Notes under the pieces: generated by a model | Seen by the model: the letters and a program-made list of their open reading frames with translations, nothing else | The model's database searches: none | Told to the model about the DNA's origin: nothing | Made by a program: the position numbers and the translations under genes | Shown here: in pieces, positions 1 through 5,971 of the stretch | How positions within the stretch are numbered: the stretch's first letter is position 1 | Layout of the letters: each line of letters starts with the position of its first letter | Origin: Actinomycetota bacterium | GTDB lineage: Bacteria; Actinomycetota; Thermoleophilia; Gaiellales; Gaiellaceae | Assembly: GCA_005885565.1 (NCBI GenBank) | Contig: VAXK01000017.1 | Location: 1-7,462, forward strand | DNA: 7,462 nt | Reading direction: 5' to 3'

Positions 1-1
1 C

Positions 2-1078
2 GAGTCGAATGCGGCCCGCGGGAACGAGTCGCTGCGCCCACGCGGCTGGGCCGGGCGGCTCTGGTCACCGGCGGTCGGCGCCGAGCACGTGGCGTGCCGG
101 GAGGCGGCGGCGCTCTTCGACGAGACCTCGTTCGCGAAGATCGAGGTCGCCGGCCCGGGCGCCGCGGACTTCCTCGAGCGGCTCTGCGACAACCGTGTCG
201 CCCGCGACGTCGGCGCGATCACGTACACGCAGATGCTGAACCGGCGCGGCGGCGTCGAGTGCGACTTCACCGTGACGCGGCTCGCCGACGAGCGCTTCCG
301 GATCGTGACGGGCACCGCGTTCGGCCAGCACGACGCGGCGTGGATCCGCTCGCACGCGCCCGACGACGGCTCCGTGTCCGTCGAGGACGTGACTTCGAAG
401 TACGCGTGCCTCGGCCTCTGGGGGCCGCGCGCGCGCGAGATCCTCCAGCCGCTGACGACGACGGCGCTCGACTTCGGGTACATGCGCGCGCGCGAGCTCG
501 CGGTCGGGCCCGTGCCGTGCACGGCGCTCCGCGTCACGTACGTCGGCGAGCTCGGCTGGGAGCTCTACTGCCCCATGGAGTTCGCGCTGCGGCTCTGGGA
601 CGAGCTCTGGGCGGCGGGGCGCGAGCATGGTCTCGTCGCGGGCGGCTACCGGGCCATCGACTCGCTCCGGCTGGAGAAGGGCTACCGCGTCTGGGGCGCC
701 GACGTGACCCCCGACGAGACGCCGTACCAGGCGGGGCTCGGGTTCGCCGTGAAGCTGGACAAGGACGACTTCGTGGGTCGCGACGCCCTGCTCGAGGCGG
801 CGGAGCCGACGCGGCGGCTGTGCTGCCTCGTGCTCGCCGACCCGCGGTCCGTGGCGCTGGGATCTGAGCCGGTCCGGGTCGGGGACGAGATCGTCGGCCG
901 CGTCACGAGCGGCGGCTACGGCTACACCGTCGAGCGCTCGATCGCCTACGCCTATCTGCCGGCCGCAGCGGCGGAGGTCGGCACCGCGGTCGAGGTCGAG
1001 ATCTTCGGCGAGTGGGTTGCCGGCGAGGTCGCGAGCGAGCCGCTCTTCGATCCGAAAGGGGAACGAATTCGGTCCTGA
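2..1078 (+). CDS. GcvT-type folate-binding protein, probable C-terminus of an FAD-dependent dimethylglycine/sarcosine dehydrogenase-like enzyme (5' partial)
   Basis: The frame is open to the left edge and ends at TGA 1076-1078, giving 358 visible residues. A GTG at 89 could start a 329-aa protein, but the 29 codons before it read as family sequence (ESNA, then RGWAGRLWSPAVGAEH), so the gene very likely begins outside the window. The GcvT aminomethyltransferase fold is recognised by CREAAALFDETSFAKIEV (about residues 32-49), an YTQMLNRRGGVECD stretch, YVGELGWELY, and DSLRLEKGYRVWGAD followed by TP.ETPYQAGLGFAVKLDK and FVGRDAL. A C-terminal GcvT_C-like barrel covers roughly the last 90 residues. 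In fused family members an N-terminal FAD domain oxidatively demethylates an N-methyl amine, and the GcvT half passes the C1 unit to tetrahydrofolate. The FAD domain is not visible here, so fusion is inferred from the W/E-rich linker typical of fused proteins; a stand-alone GcvT paralogue is the alternative. It is convergent with all other genes here, so it is not in their operon. Confidence 0.85.
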   Translation, partial: ESNAARGNESLRPRGWAGRLWSPAVGAEHVACREAAALFDETSFAKIEVAGPGAADFLERLCDNRVARDVGAITYTQMLNRRGGVECDFTVTRLADERFRIVTGTAFGQHDAAWIRSHAPDDGSVSVEDVTSKYACLGLWGPRAREILQPLTTTALDFGYMRARELAVGPVPCTALRVTYVGELGWELYCPMEFALRLWDELWAAGREHGLVAGGYRAIDSLRLEKGYRVWGADVTPDETPYQAGLGFAVKLDKDDFVGRDALLEAAEPTRRLCCLVLADPRSVALGSEPVRVGDEIVGRVTSGGYGYTVERSIAYAYLPAAAAEVGTAVEVEIFGEWVAGEVASEPLFDPKGERIRS

Positions 1079-1130
1079 GGCACCGCTTGCGGTGCCGTCG
1101 TCAGGACGCACGGGCTCCGCCCGTGTGTCC
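1073..1130. terminator. Nested inverted repeats at the 3' end of the GcvT-type gene
   Basis: Two strong hairpins lie back to back. The first is GGCACCGC (1079-1086), TT, GCGGTGCC (1089-1096), and it is enclosed by TCCTGA (1073-1078, containing the stop codon) pairing with TCAGGA (1101-1106). The second is CACGGGC (1109-1115), TCC, GCCCGTG (1119-1125), extended by GGAC (1104-1107) pairing with GTCC (1127-1130). The outer arms share GGA at 1104-1106, so the two extended forms exclude each other. No T-tract follows, so this is not a classical intrinsic terminator. A GC-rich actinobacterial terminator between convergent genes is the simplest reading. A REP-like repeat or structured 3' UTR is possible. 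Confidence 0.5.
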
Positions 1131-1182
1131 GTCTGCAATGACCGGTCGAATCGCCGGAATCCTGCGCACTCGCTCGGCCAGT

Positions 1183-1214
1183 CGGAGGGGCGCCGCCGCA
1201 ACGACACCCCTCCG
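1183..1214 (-). terminator. Hairpin downstream of the beta-propeller gene
   Basis: CGGAGGGG (1183-1190) pairs perfectly with CCCCTCCG (1207-1214) around a 16-nt GC-rich loop. On the minus strand it starts 9 bases after the propeller gene's stop codon, where a terminator is expected. No T-run follows, so the call rests on position and stem strength. It may act in both directions, since the + strand gene converges on it. Confidence 0.45.
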
Positions 1215-1223
1215 TCGCGACCC

Positions 1224-3149
1224 CTACTTGTGAATCGTGACCTGGCCTCCGGACACGTCGCCGGAGGCCTTGTACGCCGGCTCCGCGGTCGAGGGGTCGG
1301 CCCCGGGGGCCCACACCAGGAGGACGAGCCGATCGGGATCGCCGTCGCGGGCGTCGACCCGGAACGGGTAGAGGGCGCCGCCGGCGCCGTCGATGGTCGC
1401 GAGTCCCTGGAACCTCGCCCAGTTCGTGCTCGTGACGACGAGCCAGTCGAAGGCCGCGCTCTTCAGGTGCAGCTTCCCGGCGGTGTAGCAGAACTGGAAC
1501 GCGCCGCCGGGAACGGTGGAGGTGCCCTTCTGGTACTTGACGGTGAAGCCGAAGTTGGCCTTGCCGGCGCCGTCGAGGCCGGGGAGGAGGTCGCCCGGGT
1601 CGGAGCTCGGGCCGCCGGGGACGATCCAGCCGCCGCCGGTGGCGAACCCGCCGGTCGGGTCGTAGACGACGAGGAGCGCGGTCGCGGTCGAGCTCCACGC
1701 GCCGCTGCCGTCGCGCGCGCGGACGCCGACGGTGTAGACGCCCGGAGCGAGGCCCGAGAGGTGCGCGGAGAGCGTGGCGCCGCTGACGCTCGTCGGCGTC
1801 GCGCGGCCCGTCCCCGGGTCGGTGTCGACGAAGTACTCACCCGCCGCGATCCCGCCCACGCCGCCGGTCGCCGCCGCCGAGACGACGACGTCGGAGCCGA
1901 CCGCGTGCGGGTTCGCGTCGAAGGTCGGCGCGGCGACGTTCGGCGCGGCGCGGTCGCGGACGTAGACCTCCCAGCTCGCCGTGCCGTCCGGGCGCCGGGT
2001 GAAATGGCCGAAGGCGACGTACCGGCCGTCCGTGCTCGTCGCCCCCATCACGCTCGAGCCGAATGCGGCGCCCGCGGGGTCGAGGCTGGCCGTCTCCGTC
2101 GTCCCGGCTGCGAGGTCGTGGGCGAAGACCTCGACCCCGCCGCCGTAGGGCTGCGCGAACGGCGCGATCGCGTCGAAGAAAACGATTCGGCCGTCCCCGC
2201 TCAGGTCGTTGTCGAAGGCCTGTGCGCCGCCGTCGGCGCCGCCGCTCGTCGTGCTGACGCGTTGCGTCGTCCCGGTGGCACGGTCGCGCACGTAGTCGTC
2301 GAGGACGTCGTTCGTGTCGGTCGGGGCGAGACCCTCGGGAACGAGGAAGGAGACGTACCGGCCGTCGTCGCTGATCCGAACGGAGACCGCCGACGCGAAC
2401 GGCGGCGGGGGGTCGCCGGCGTTCGGGAGGTCGACCCGCTCGATCGTGCCGGCGGTGCGGTCGGCGACATACGCGTCGTCGCCCGGGCCGACGAAGGCGA
2501 CGTACCGCGCGCTCGGCGTGAGGTCGGGCTGGCGGCCGGCGCTCACGAGCTCGACCGTGCCGGAGAGCCGGTCGCGCACGTAGACGTTCGACCCGTTCGG
2601 CGTCGCCGTGTCGTAGGCCACGAAGCGGCCGTCCCCGCTCAGGGAGGGATCGTGGCTCTCGGCGTCACCGGCTGTCACGCGCTCCGTGGCGCCCGTAAGG
2701 CCGTCGTGGACGAAGACGTCCTCGACCCCGTTCGTGTCCCCGGCGACGAGGTTCGACGCGAAGGAGGTGAAGGCCACGTAGCGGCCGTCCGCGCTGAGCG
2801 CCACCGGGCGCCCCGCCGTGCTCACGTGCTCGACGCCGCTGTCGCCGTCGCCCTGGGCGCCGGTCGAGGAGACGCTCACCCGCTCGGTCGCTCCCGCTTG
2901 GAGGTCGCGTACGAAGACGTCGACGACGCCGTTCGTGTCGCCGGAAACCAGGTTCGTCGCGCGCGAGCTGAACGCGACGTAGCGGCCGTCGGCGCTGATC
3001 GCGATCGTGTCGGCGCTGTAGGTCACCCCGAGCAAGGGGTCGAACCCGACGACGTTCGCGCTCTCGTCGTTCGCCATCTCTCCCGACGAGCTCACGCTCG
3101 CGAGCACCGTCGTGCCGGCCGCGGCCGGGCCGGCGTTGAGCGCAAGCAT
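1224..3149 (-). CDS. Secreted seven-bladed TolB/PD40-like beta-propeller protein with C-terminal post-COAP-1-like domain
   Basis: The gene encodes 641 aa from ATG 3149 to the TGA at 1224. Seven blade motifs of the type (I/L)S.DGRYVAF are visible near residues 51, 118, 170, 210, 259, 316 and 371, each followed by a (V/Y)(F/Y)VRD strand and a TG.TERVS strand. That count matches a complete seven-bladed propeller. Residues about 405-495 look like an Ig/FN3-type module (GLAPGVYTVGVRARDGSG). Residues 504-641 begin TGGGWIVPGG, continue with ANFGFTVKYQKG, and end GGQVTIHK, a pattern I recognise from post-COAP-1 domains of actinobacterial surface proteins. The enzyme-free architecture suggests an extracellular scaffold or binding protein; the ligand is unknown. 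The first conventional start leaves only LALNAGPAAAG as a signal stub. The in-frame codons upstream (3150-3194) read KSKRWRLIGAAALA, a proper basic n-region plus hydrophobic core, so translation probably begins upstream at a non-standard codon (CTG 3200) or the 5' end carries a frameshift. It lies 102 bp after the SDR gene and probably has its own promoter. Confidence 0.85.
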   Translation of the reverse strand: MLALNAGPAAAGTTVLASVSSSGEMANDESANVVGFDPLLGVTYSADTIAISADGRYVAFSSRATNLVSGDTNGVVDVFVRDLQAGATERVSVSSTGAQGDGDSGVEHVSTAGRPVALSADGRYVAFTSFASNLVAGDTNGVEDVFVHDGLTGATERVTAGDAESHDPSLSGDGRFVAYDTATPNGSNVYVRDRLSGTVELVSAGRQPDLTPSARYVAFVGPGDDAYVADRTAGTIERVDLPNAGDPPPPFASAVSVRISDDGRYVSFLVPEGLAPTDTNDVLDDYVRDRATGTTQRVSTTSGGADGGAQAFDNDLSGDGRIVFFDAIAPFAQPYGGGVEVFAHDLAAGTTETASLDPAGAAFGSSVMGATSTDGRYVAFGHFTRRPDGTASWEVYVRDRAAPNVAAPTFDANPHAVGSDVVVSAAATGGVGGIAAGEYFVDTDPGTGRATPTSVSGATLSAHLSGLAPGVYTVGVRARDGSGAWSSTATALLVVYDPTGGFATGGGWIVPGGPSSDPGDLLPGLDGAGKANFGFTVKYQKGTSTVPGGAFQFCYTAGKLHLKSAAFDWLVVTSTNWARFQGLATIDGAGGALYPFRVDARDGDPDRLVLLVWAPGADPSTAEPAYKASGDVSGGQVTIHK

Positions 3150-3208
3150 CGCGAGCGCCGCGGCTCCGATGAGCCGCCATCTCTTACTTTTGACGGCCAG
3201 AAGGCCGC

Positions 3209-3238
3209 ACTATCGTGGACGAAGAGGACCGAAGTCAA
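3209..3238 (-). promoter_or_regulatory. Candidate sigma-70-type promoter for the beta-propeller gene
   Basis: Read on the minus strand, TTGACT (3238-3233) is a near-consensus -35. After an 18-base spacer, GATAGT (3214-3209) matches the -10 consensus at 4 of 6 positions. The predicted start of transcription is near 3202, inside a GGCC-TTCT-GGCC inverted repeat (3195-3206). The element falls in the only AT-richer patch of this junction and is placed correctly to transcribe the propeller gene independently of the upstream SDR operon. It is a pattern match only. Confidence 0.4.
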
Positions 3239-3254
3239 TAGGCCGAAGGGCCTA
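3239..3254 (-). terminator. Short hairpin over the SDR stop codon
   Basis: TAGGCC (minus strand, beginning with the SDR stop codon) pairs with GGCCTA around a CTTC loop, followed by TATTGACTTC. The six-base perfect stem at the end of the operon could terminate or attenuate transcription before the propeller gene. It lacks a true T-run and its 3' side abuts the candidate -35 element. Weak support. Confidence 0.35.
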
Positions 3255-4022
3255 CTCAGGGGTGACGTACGCGGCTGTGAGCCCGCCGTCGACGACGAAC
3301 GTCGCCCCGTTCACGTACGACGACTCGTCGCCCGCGAGGAAGAGCGCGGCGTTCGCGATCTCCCGCGGCGTCGCCAGCCGTTCCATCGGGAGATGGACGC
3401 GCCGGCGCTCGAAGGCGGCCGGATCCTCCTCGAAGAGGCGGAGCAGCATCGGCGTCTCGACCGGGCCCGGGCAGAGCGCGTTCACACGGATGCCGCGGCG
3501 CGCGAACTCGACCGCGAGCTCGCGCGACAGCGCGAGGACGGCGCCTTTCGACGCGGTGTAGGAGATCTGCGAGGTGGCGGCGCCGACGAGCGCCACGAAG
3601 GAGGCGACGTTGATCACCGAGCCGCCGCCGCGCTCGAGCAGGTGCGGGATGCCGTACTTGCAGCACAGGAAGACGCCCTTCGCGTTCACGTCCTGCACCC
3701 GCGACCAGGCCTCGGGCCCCGTGTCGAGGATCGACGCGTCCTCTGCCGGCATGATCCCGGCGTTGTTGTAGAGGACGTCGATGCCGCCGTAGCGGTCGGC
3801 GGTGGCGCGGTAGAGGCGCTCGACGCTCGCGGGGTCCGCGACGTCCACCTCGTGGAAGAACGCGTCGCGGCACGCGGCGGCGGTCGCCTCGCCCTGCTCT
3901 CGGACGAGGTCGGCGACGCAGATCCGAGCGCCCTCGGCGGAGAAGAGGAGCGCCGCCTCCCGGCCGATCCCGCCGGCCGCGCCGGTGATGACGACGACCT
4001 TGCCCTCGAGCCGGCCGCTCAC
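3252..4022 (-). CDS. SDR-family NAD(P)-dependent oxidoreductase
   Basis: This is a 256-aa classical short-chain dehydrogenase, the usual length for the family. It has the Rossmann glycine motif TGAAGGIG (residues 13-20), an acidic D38 at the end of beta-2 (ICVADL) that favours NAD over NADP, NNAG (86-89), N113, catalytic S141 and the Y155-x3-K159 pair (SYTASKG). PGPVETPM follows at 185-192, and the C-terminus has VNGATFVVDGG. The start is GTG 4022, which overlaps the aldehyde dehydrogenase stop as GTGA (4 bp), so the two are translationally coupled. The same frame stays open far upstream, but the family N-terminus (GRLEGKVVVITG) sets the start. Family: reversible oxidation of a secondary or primary alcohol or ketone in the cytoplasm. 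Inference from context: it makes the aldehyde or ketone substrate for the coupled dehydrogenase during amine catabolism. The exact substrate cannot be read from sequence; names such as 3-oxoacyl-ACP reductase would be generic. Confidence 0.92.
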   Translation of the reverse strand: MSGRLEGKVVVITGAAGGIGREAALLFSAEGARICVADLVREQGEATAAACRDAFFHEVDVADPASVERLYRATADRYGGIDVLYNNAGIMPAEDASILDTGPEAWSRVQDVNAKGVFLCCKYGIPHLLERGGGSVINVASFVALVGAATSQISYTASKGAVLALSRELAVEFARRGIRVNALCPGPVETPMLLRLFEEDPAAFERRRVHLPMERLATPREIANAALFLAGDESSYVNGATFVVDGGLTAAYVTPE

Positions 4023-5365
4023 GTCGCGATGAAGACGTTCTTGACCTCGGAGTAGCCCTCGAGCGCGTGCATCCCGAGCTCGCGGCCGAACCCCGACTGC
4101 TTGAAGCCGCCGAACGGGGTCTGGACCCGGACCGACGTGTTCGCGTTGACGGAGAGGACGCCGGTCTCGAGGCCCCGCGCGACCCGGAGCGCCCGGGCGC
4201 CGTTCTCGGTCCAGATCGACCCCGACAGCCCGTACGGCGTGTCGTTTGCGATCCGGATCGCGTCGGCTTCGTCCTCGAAGGGGATGACGGCGGCGACGGG
4301 GCCGAAGACCTCCTCCCGCGCGACGCGGTCGTCGTTCGAGGCCTCCACGATCGTGCACGGGAACCAGAAGCCTGGCGCGGCAGGCGTGTCGCCGGCGAAG
4401 ATGGCGTCGCCGTCGACGTAGGACGACACTCGGTCGCGGTGCGCGGCGGAGATGAGCGGGCCCATCTGCGTCGCGTCGTCCTCGGGGTCGCCCAGGCTGA
4501 ACGCGCGTGTCGCGTCGACGAGCAGATCCAGGAAGCGGTCGTACGCCGATCGCTCGACCAGGATGCGCGAGCGAGCGCAGCAGTCCTGGCCCGCGTTGCC
4601 GAAGACGGCGGCGGGCGCGAGGGCGGCCGCGCGCTCGAGGTCGGCGTCGGCGAAGACGACGTTCGCGGACTTGCCGCCGAGCTCGAGCGTGACGCGTTTG
4701 ATCGTGGCGGCCGCGCCCTCCATCACCGAGCGGCCGACCTCCGTCGAGCCGGTGAAGCCGATCTTCGCCACGTCCGGGTGCTCGACGAGCCGGCGGCCTA
4801 CGACGTTCCCGGGGCCGGCGACGACGTTCACGACGCCTTCGGGCAGCCCGGCCTCGAGCGCGAGCTTGCCGAGGCGGACGGCGGTGAGCGGGGTGAGCTC
4901 GGCCGGCTTCAGCACCACGGTGTTCCCGCACGCGAGCGCGGGGCCGAGCTTCCACGAGGAGATGGCGATCGGGAAGTTCCAGGGGACGATCAGGCCGACG
5001 ACCCCGAGCGGCTCCCGGAACGTGAGGTCGACGCCGGCGGCGACCGGGATCGTCTCGCCGAAGTGCTTGTCGACGGCGCCCGCGTAGAAGTGGAAGACGT
5101 CGGCGACCATCGCGACCTCGGCGCGGGAGTCGGAGATCGGCTTGCCCACGTTGCGCGTCTCGAGGACCGCGAGCTCCTCGCCGTGCTCCTCGATGAGCGC
5201 CGCGAGGCGGCGGAGGAGGCGGGCCCGGTCGGCGGGCATGACGGCGCGCCAGGCCGGAAAGGCCGCGCGCGCAGCCGCGACCGCGGCGTCGGTCTCCTCG
5301 ATGCCGGCCGGCTCCAGCTCGGCGATGGTCTCTTCGGTGGCGGGATTGACGACCCGAAGCGCCAT
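4019..5365 (-). CDS. NAD(P)-dependent aldehyde dehydrogenase (PuuC/BetB-like)
   Basis: An ALDH-superfamily enzyme that oxidises an aldehyde to a carboxylate. Numbered from the longer possible start (ATG 5383, 454 aa), the motifs are: oxyanion N136 in VPWNFPI, cofactor-binding K159 in VLKPAE, FTGSTEVG (210-217), general-base E235 in LELGGKS, nucleophile C268 in NAGQDCCA, EEVFGPV (357-363) and FGGFKQSGFGRELG near the C-terminus. All catalytic residues are present. I chose ATG 5365 (MALRVVNPATEE, 448 aa) because the family N-terminus begins there; ATG 5383 adds MVLNRA. Neither has a clear Shine-Dalgarno sequence. It is shorter than the typical 470-490 aa, partly because the segment after ISAAHRDRVSSYV (about residue 323) lacks several residues usually seen before GFWFPCTIV. 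The 3' end overlaps the SDR by 4 bp. In context it probably oxidises a gamma-glutamyl-aminoaldehyde, but betaine-aldehyde or other substrates are not excluded. Confidence 0.93.
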   Translation of the reverse strand: MALRVVNPATEETIAELEPAGIEETDAAVAAARAAFPAWRAVMPADRARLLRRLAALIEEHGEELAVLETRNVGKPISDSRAEVAMVADVFHFYAGAVDKHFGETIPVAAGVDLTFREPLGVVGLIVPWNFPIAISSWKLGPALACGNTVVLKPAELTPLTAVRLGKLALEAGLPEGVVNVVAGPGNVVGRRLVEHPDVAKIGFTGSTEVGRSVMEGAAATIKRVTLELGGKSANVVFADADLERAAALAPAAVFGNAGQDCCARSRILVERSAYDRFLDLLVDATRAFSLGDPEDDATQMGPLISAAHRDRVSSYVDGDAIFAGDTPAAPGFWFPCTIVEASNDDRVAREEVFGPVAAVIPFEDEADAIRIANDTPYGLSGSIWTENGARALRVARGLETGVLSVNANTSVRVQTPFGGFKQSGFGRELGMHALEGYSEVKNVFIAT

Positions 5366-5395
5366 GGCCCGATTCAACACCATCGGCCGCTGGCG

Positions 5396-5971
5396 TCACA
5401 CCCCGTCGACGGTGGCTGCCACCGAGAGGCCTTCCGCCACGAAGGTGCGGTACGAGGCCCGCGCCCCTTGCGGATTTGTGCCGAAGAGACGCAGGAGCTC
5501 GTCCGCCGCGAGGAACGGAGGCGCGAGATCGAGGCCGGCGCAGGCGCGGTAGCTGCTCCAGAGCCACTCTTCGGGGCGAGCGCAAAGGGACGCGCGGATG
5601 GGGTTGAGGACGACGTAGCGGGACGCGGTGAGGAGGTGGCGTTCCGTCTCCACCAGGCTGGCATGGAAGCGTCGTCCGAAGACGTGGCCGCTCCGGCCAT
5701 ACCGGTCGTTCAACTGCCGCGCGTAACCGCCGTTGAGGACGTCCATGCCGCGCGAGAGCCCGCCGAAAGGGACCTGGATCAAGAGGTGGTAGTGGTTGCC
5801 CATCAGGCAGTACGCCCAGCCGACCCATCTGTGCTTGCGCGCGACGCGGGCGAGTATCAGGAGGAAGGCACTCCGGTCCGCGGCGTCGCGGTAGATCGGC
5901 TGCTGGTTGTTCCCTCGGCTCGTGACGTGATAGATGCCGCCCGGGACTTCGTCTCGCAGCGGCGTACCCAT
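5396..5971 (-). CDS. REP-associated tyrosine transposase (RAYT, Y1_Tnp / IS200-like family)
   Basis: A 191-aa protein of the single-strand HUH transposase superfamily. The N-terminus GGIYHVTSRGNNQQPIY is the family signature. H60-Y61-H62 in YCLMGNHYHLLIQ forms the metal-binding HUH motif, and Y119 in SRYVVLNPIRA is the expected nucleophile. WLWSSYRA (about 136-143) and a C-terminal LLRLFG...A..Y..FV segment also fit the family. All catalytic residues are present, so it looks intact. The start ATG 5971 matches the family N-terminus (MGTPLRDEVPGG). The frame continues to a GTG at 6061, but that extension is low-complexity and unlike the family. Family members cut and join palindromic REP DNA as single strands. 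Here the gene is bracketed by two copies of an 18-bp palindromic repeat, one of which encodes part of its own C-terminus. It lies in the same direction as the genes on both sides, 128 bp after the hydrolase gene and about 30 bp before the aldehyde dehydrogenase start. Confidence 0.93.
   Translation of the reverse strand: MGTPLRDEVPGGIYHVTSRGNNQQPIYRDAADRSAFLLILARVARKHRWVGWAYCLMGNHYHLLIQVPFGGLSRGMDVLNGGYARQLNDRYGRSGHVFGRRFHASLVETERHLLTASRYVVLNPIRASLCARPEEWLWSSYRACAGLDLAPPFLAADELLRLFGTNPQGARASYRTFVAEGLSVAATVDGV
5407..5424. repeat. REP-like palindromic repeat, copy 1 (inside the transposase 3' end)
   Basis: CGA followed by CGGTGGC-T-GCCACCG, a perfect 7-bp inverted repeat with a one-base centre (5410-5424). 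It is identical over 18 bp, and in the same orientation, to 6046-6063. It overlaps the last codons of the transposase gene, encoding VAATV a few residues before the stop. Confidence 0.8.

Noticed and set aside
65..1207. A 380-codon minus-strand frame opposite the GcvT-type gene
   Set aside because: Arg/Asp/Val-rich shadow; the + strand frame carries unmistakable GcvT motifs through its full length.
1224..3149. Tandem DNA repeat or CRISPR-like periodicity in the propeller gene
   Set aside because: The periodicity (for example tacGTgCCGTCC-like segments) reflects degenerate protein blade motifs with unequal spacing, not identical DNA repeats with unique spacers.
2665..3180. A minus-strand frame starting at ATG 3180, preceded by a purine-rich stretch
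   Set aside because: Its product is Arg-rich and out of frame with the propeller. It is relevant only as a possible original start if an indel separates it from the signal-peptide frame.
1017..4055. A 1012-codon open frame on the + strand running antisense to the propeller and SDR genes
   Set aside because: Its translation is Arg/Ala/Val/Asp/Gly-rich without domain motifs. It is the stop-poor antisense frame expected opposite GC-rich genes, and the minus-strand genes have clear family motifs.
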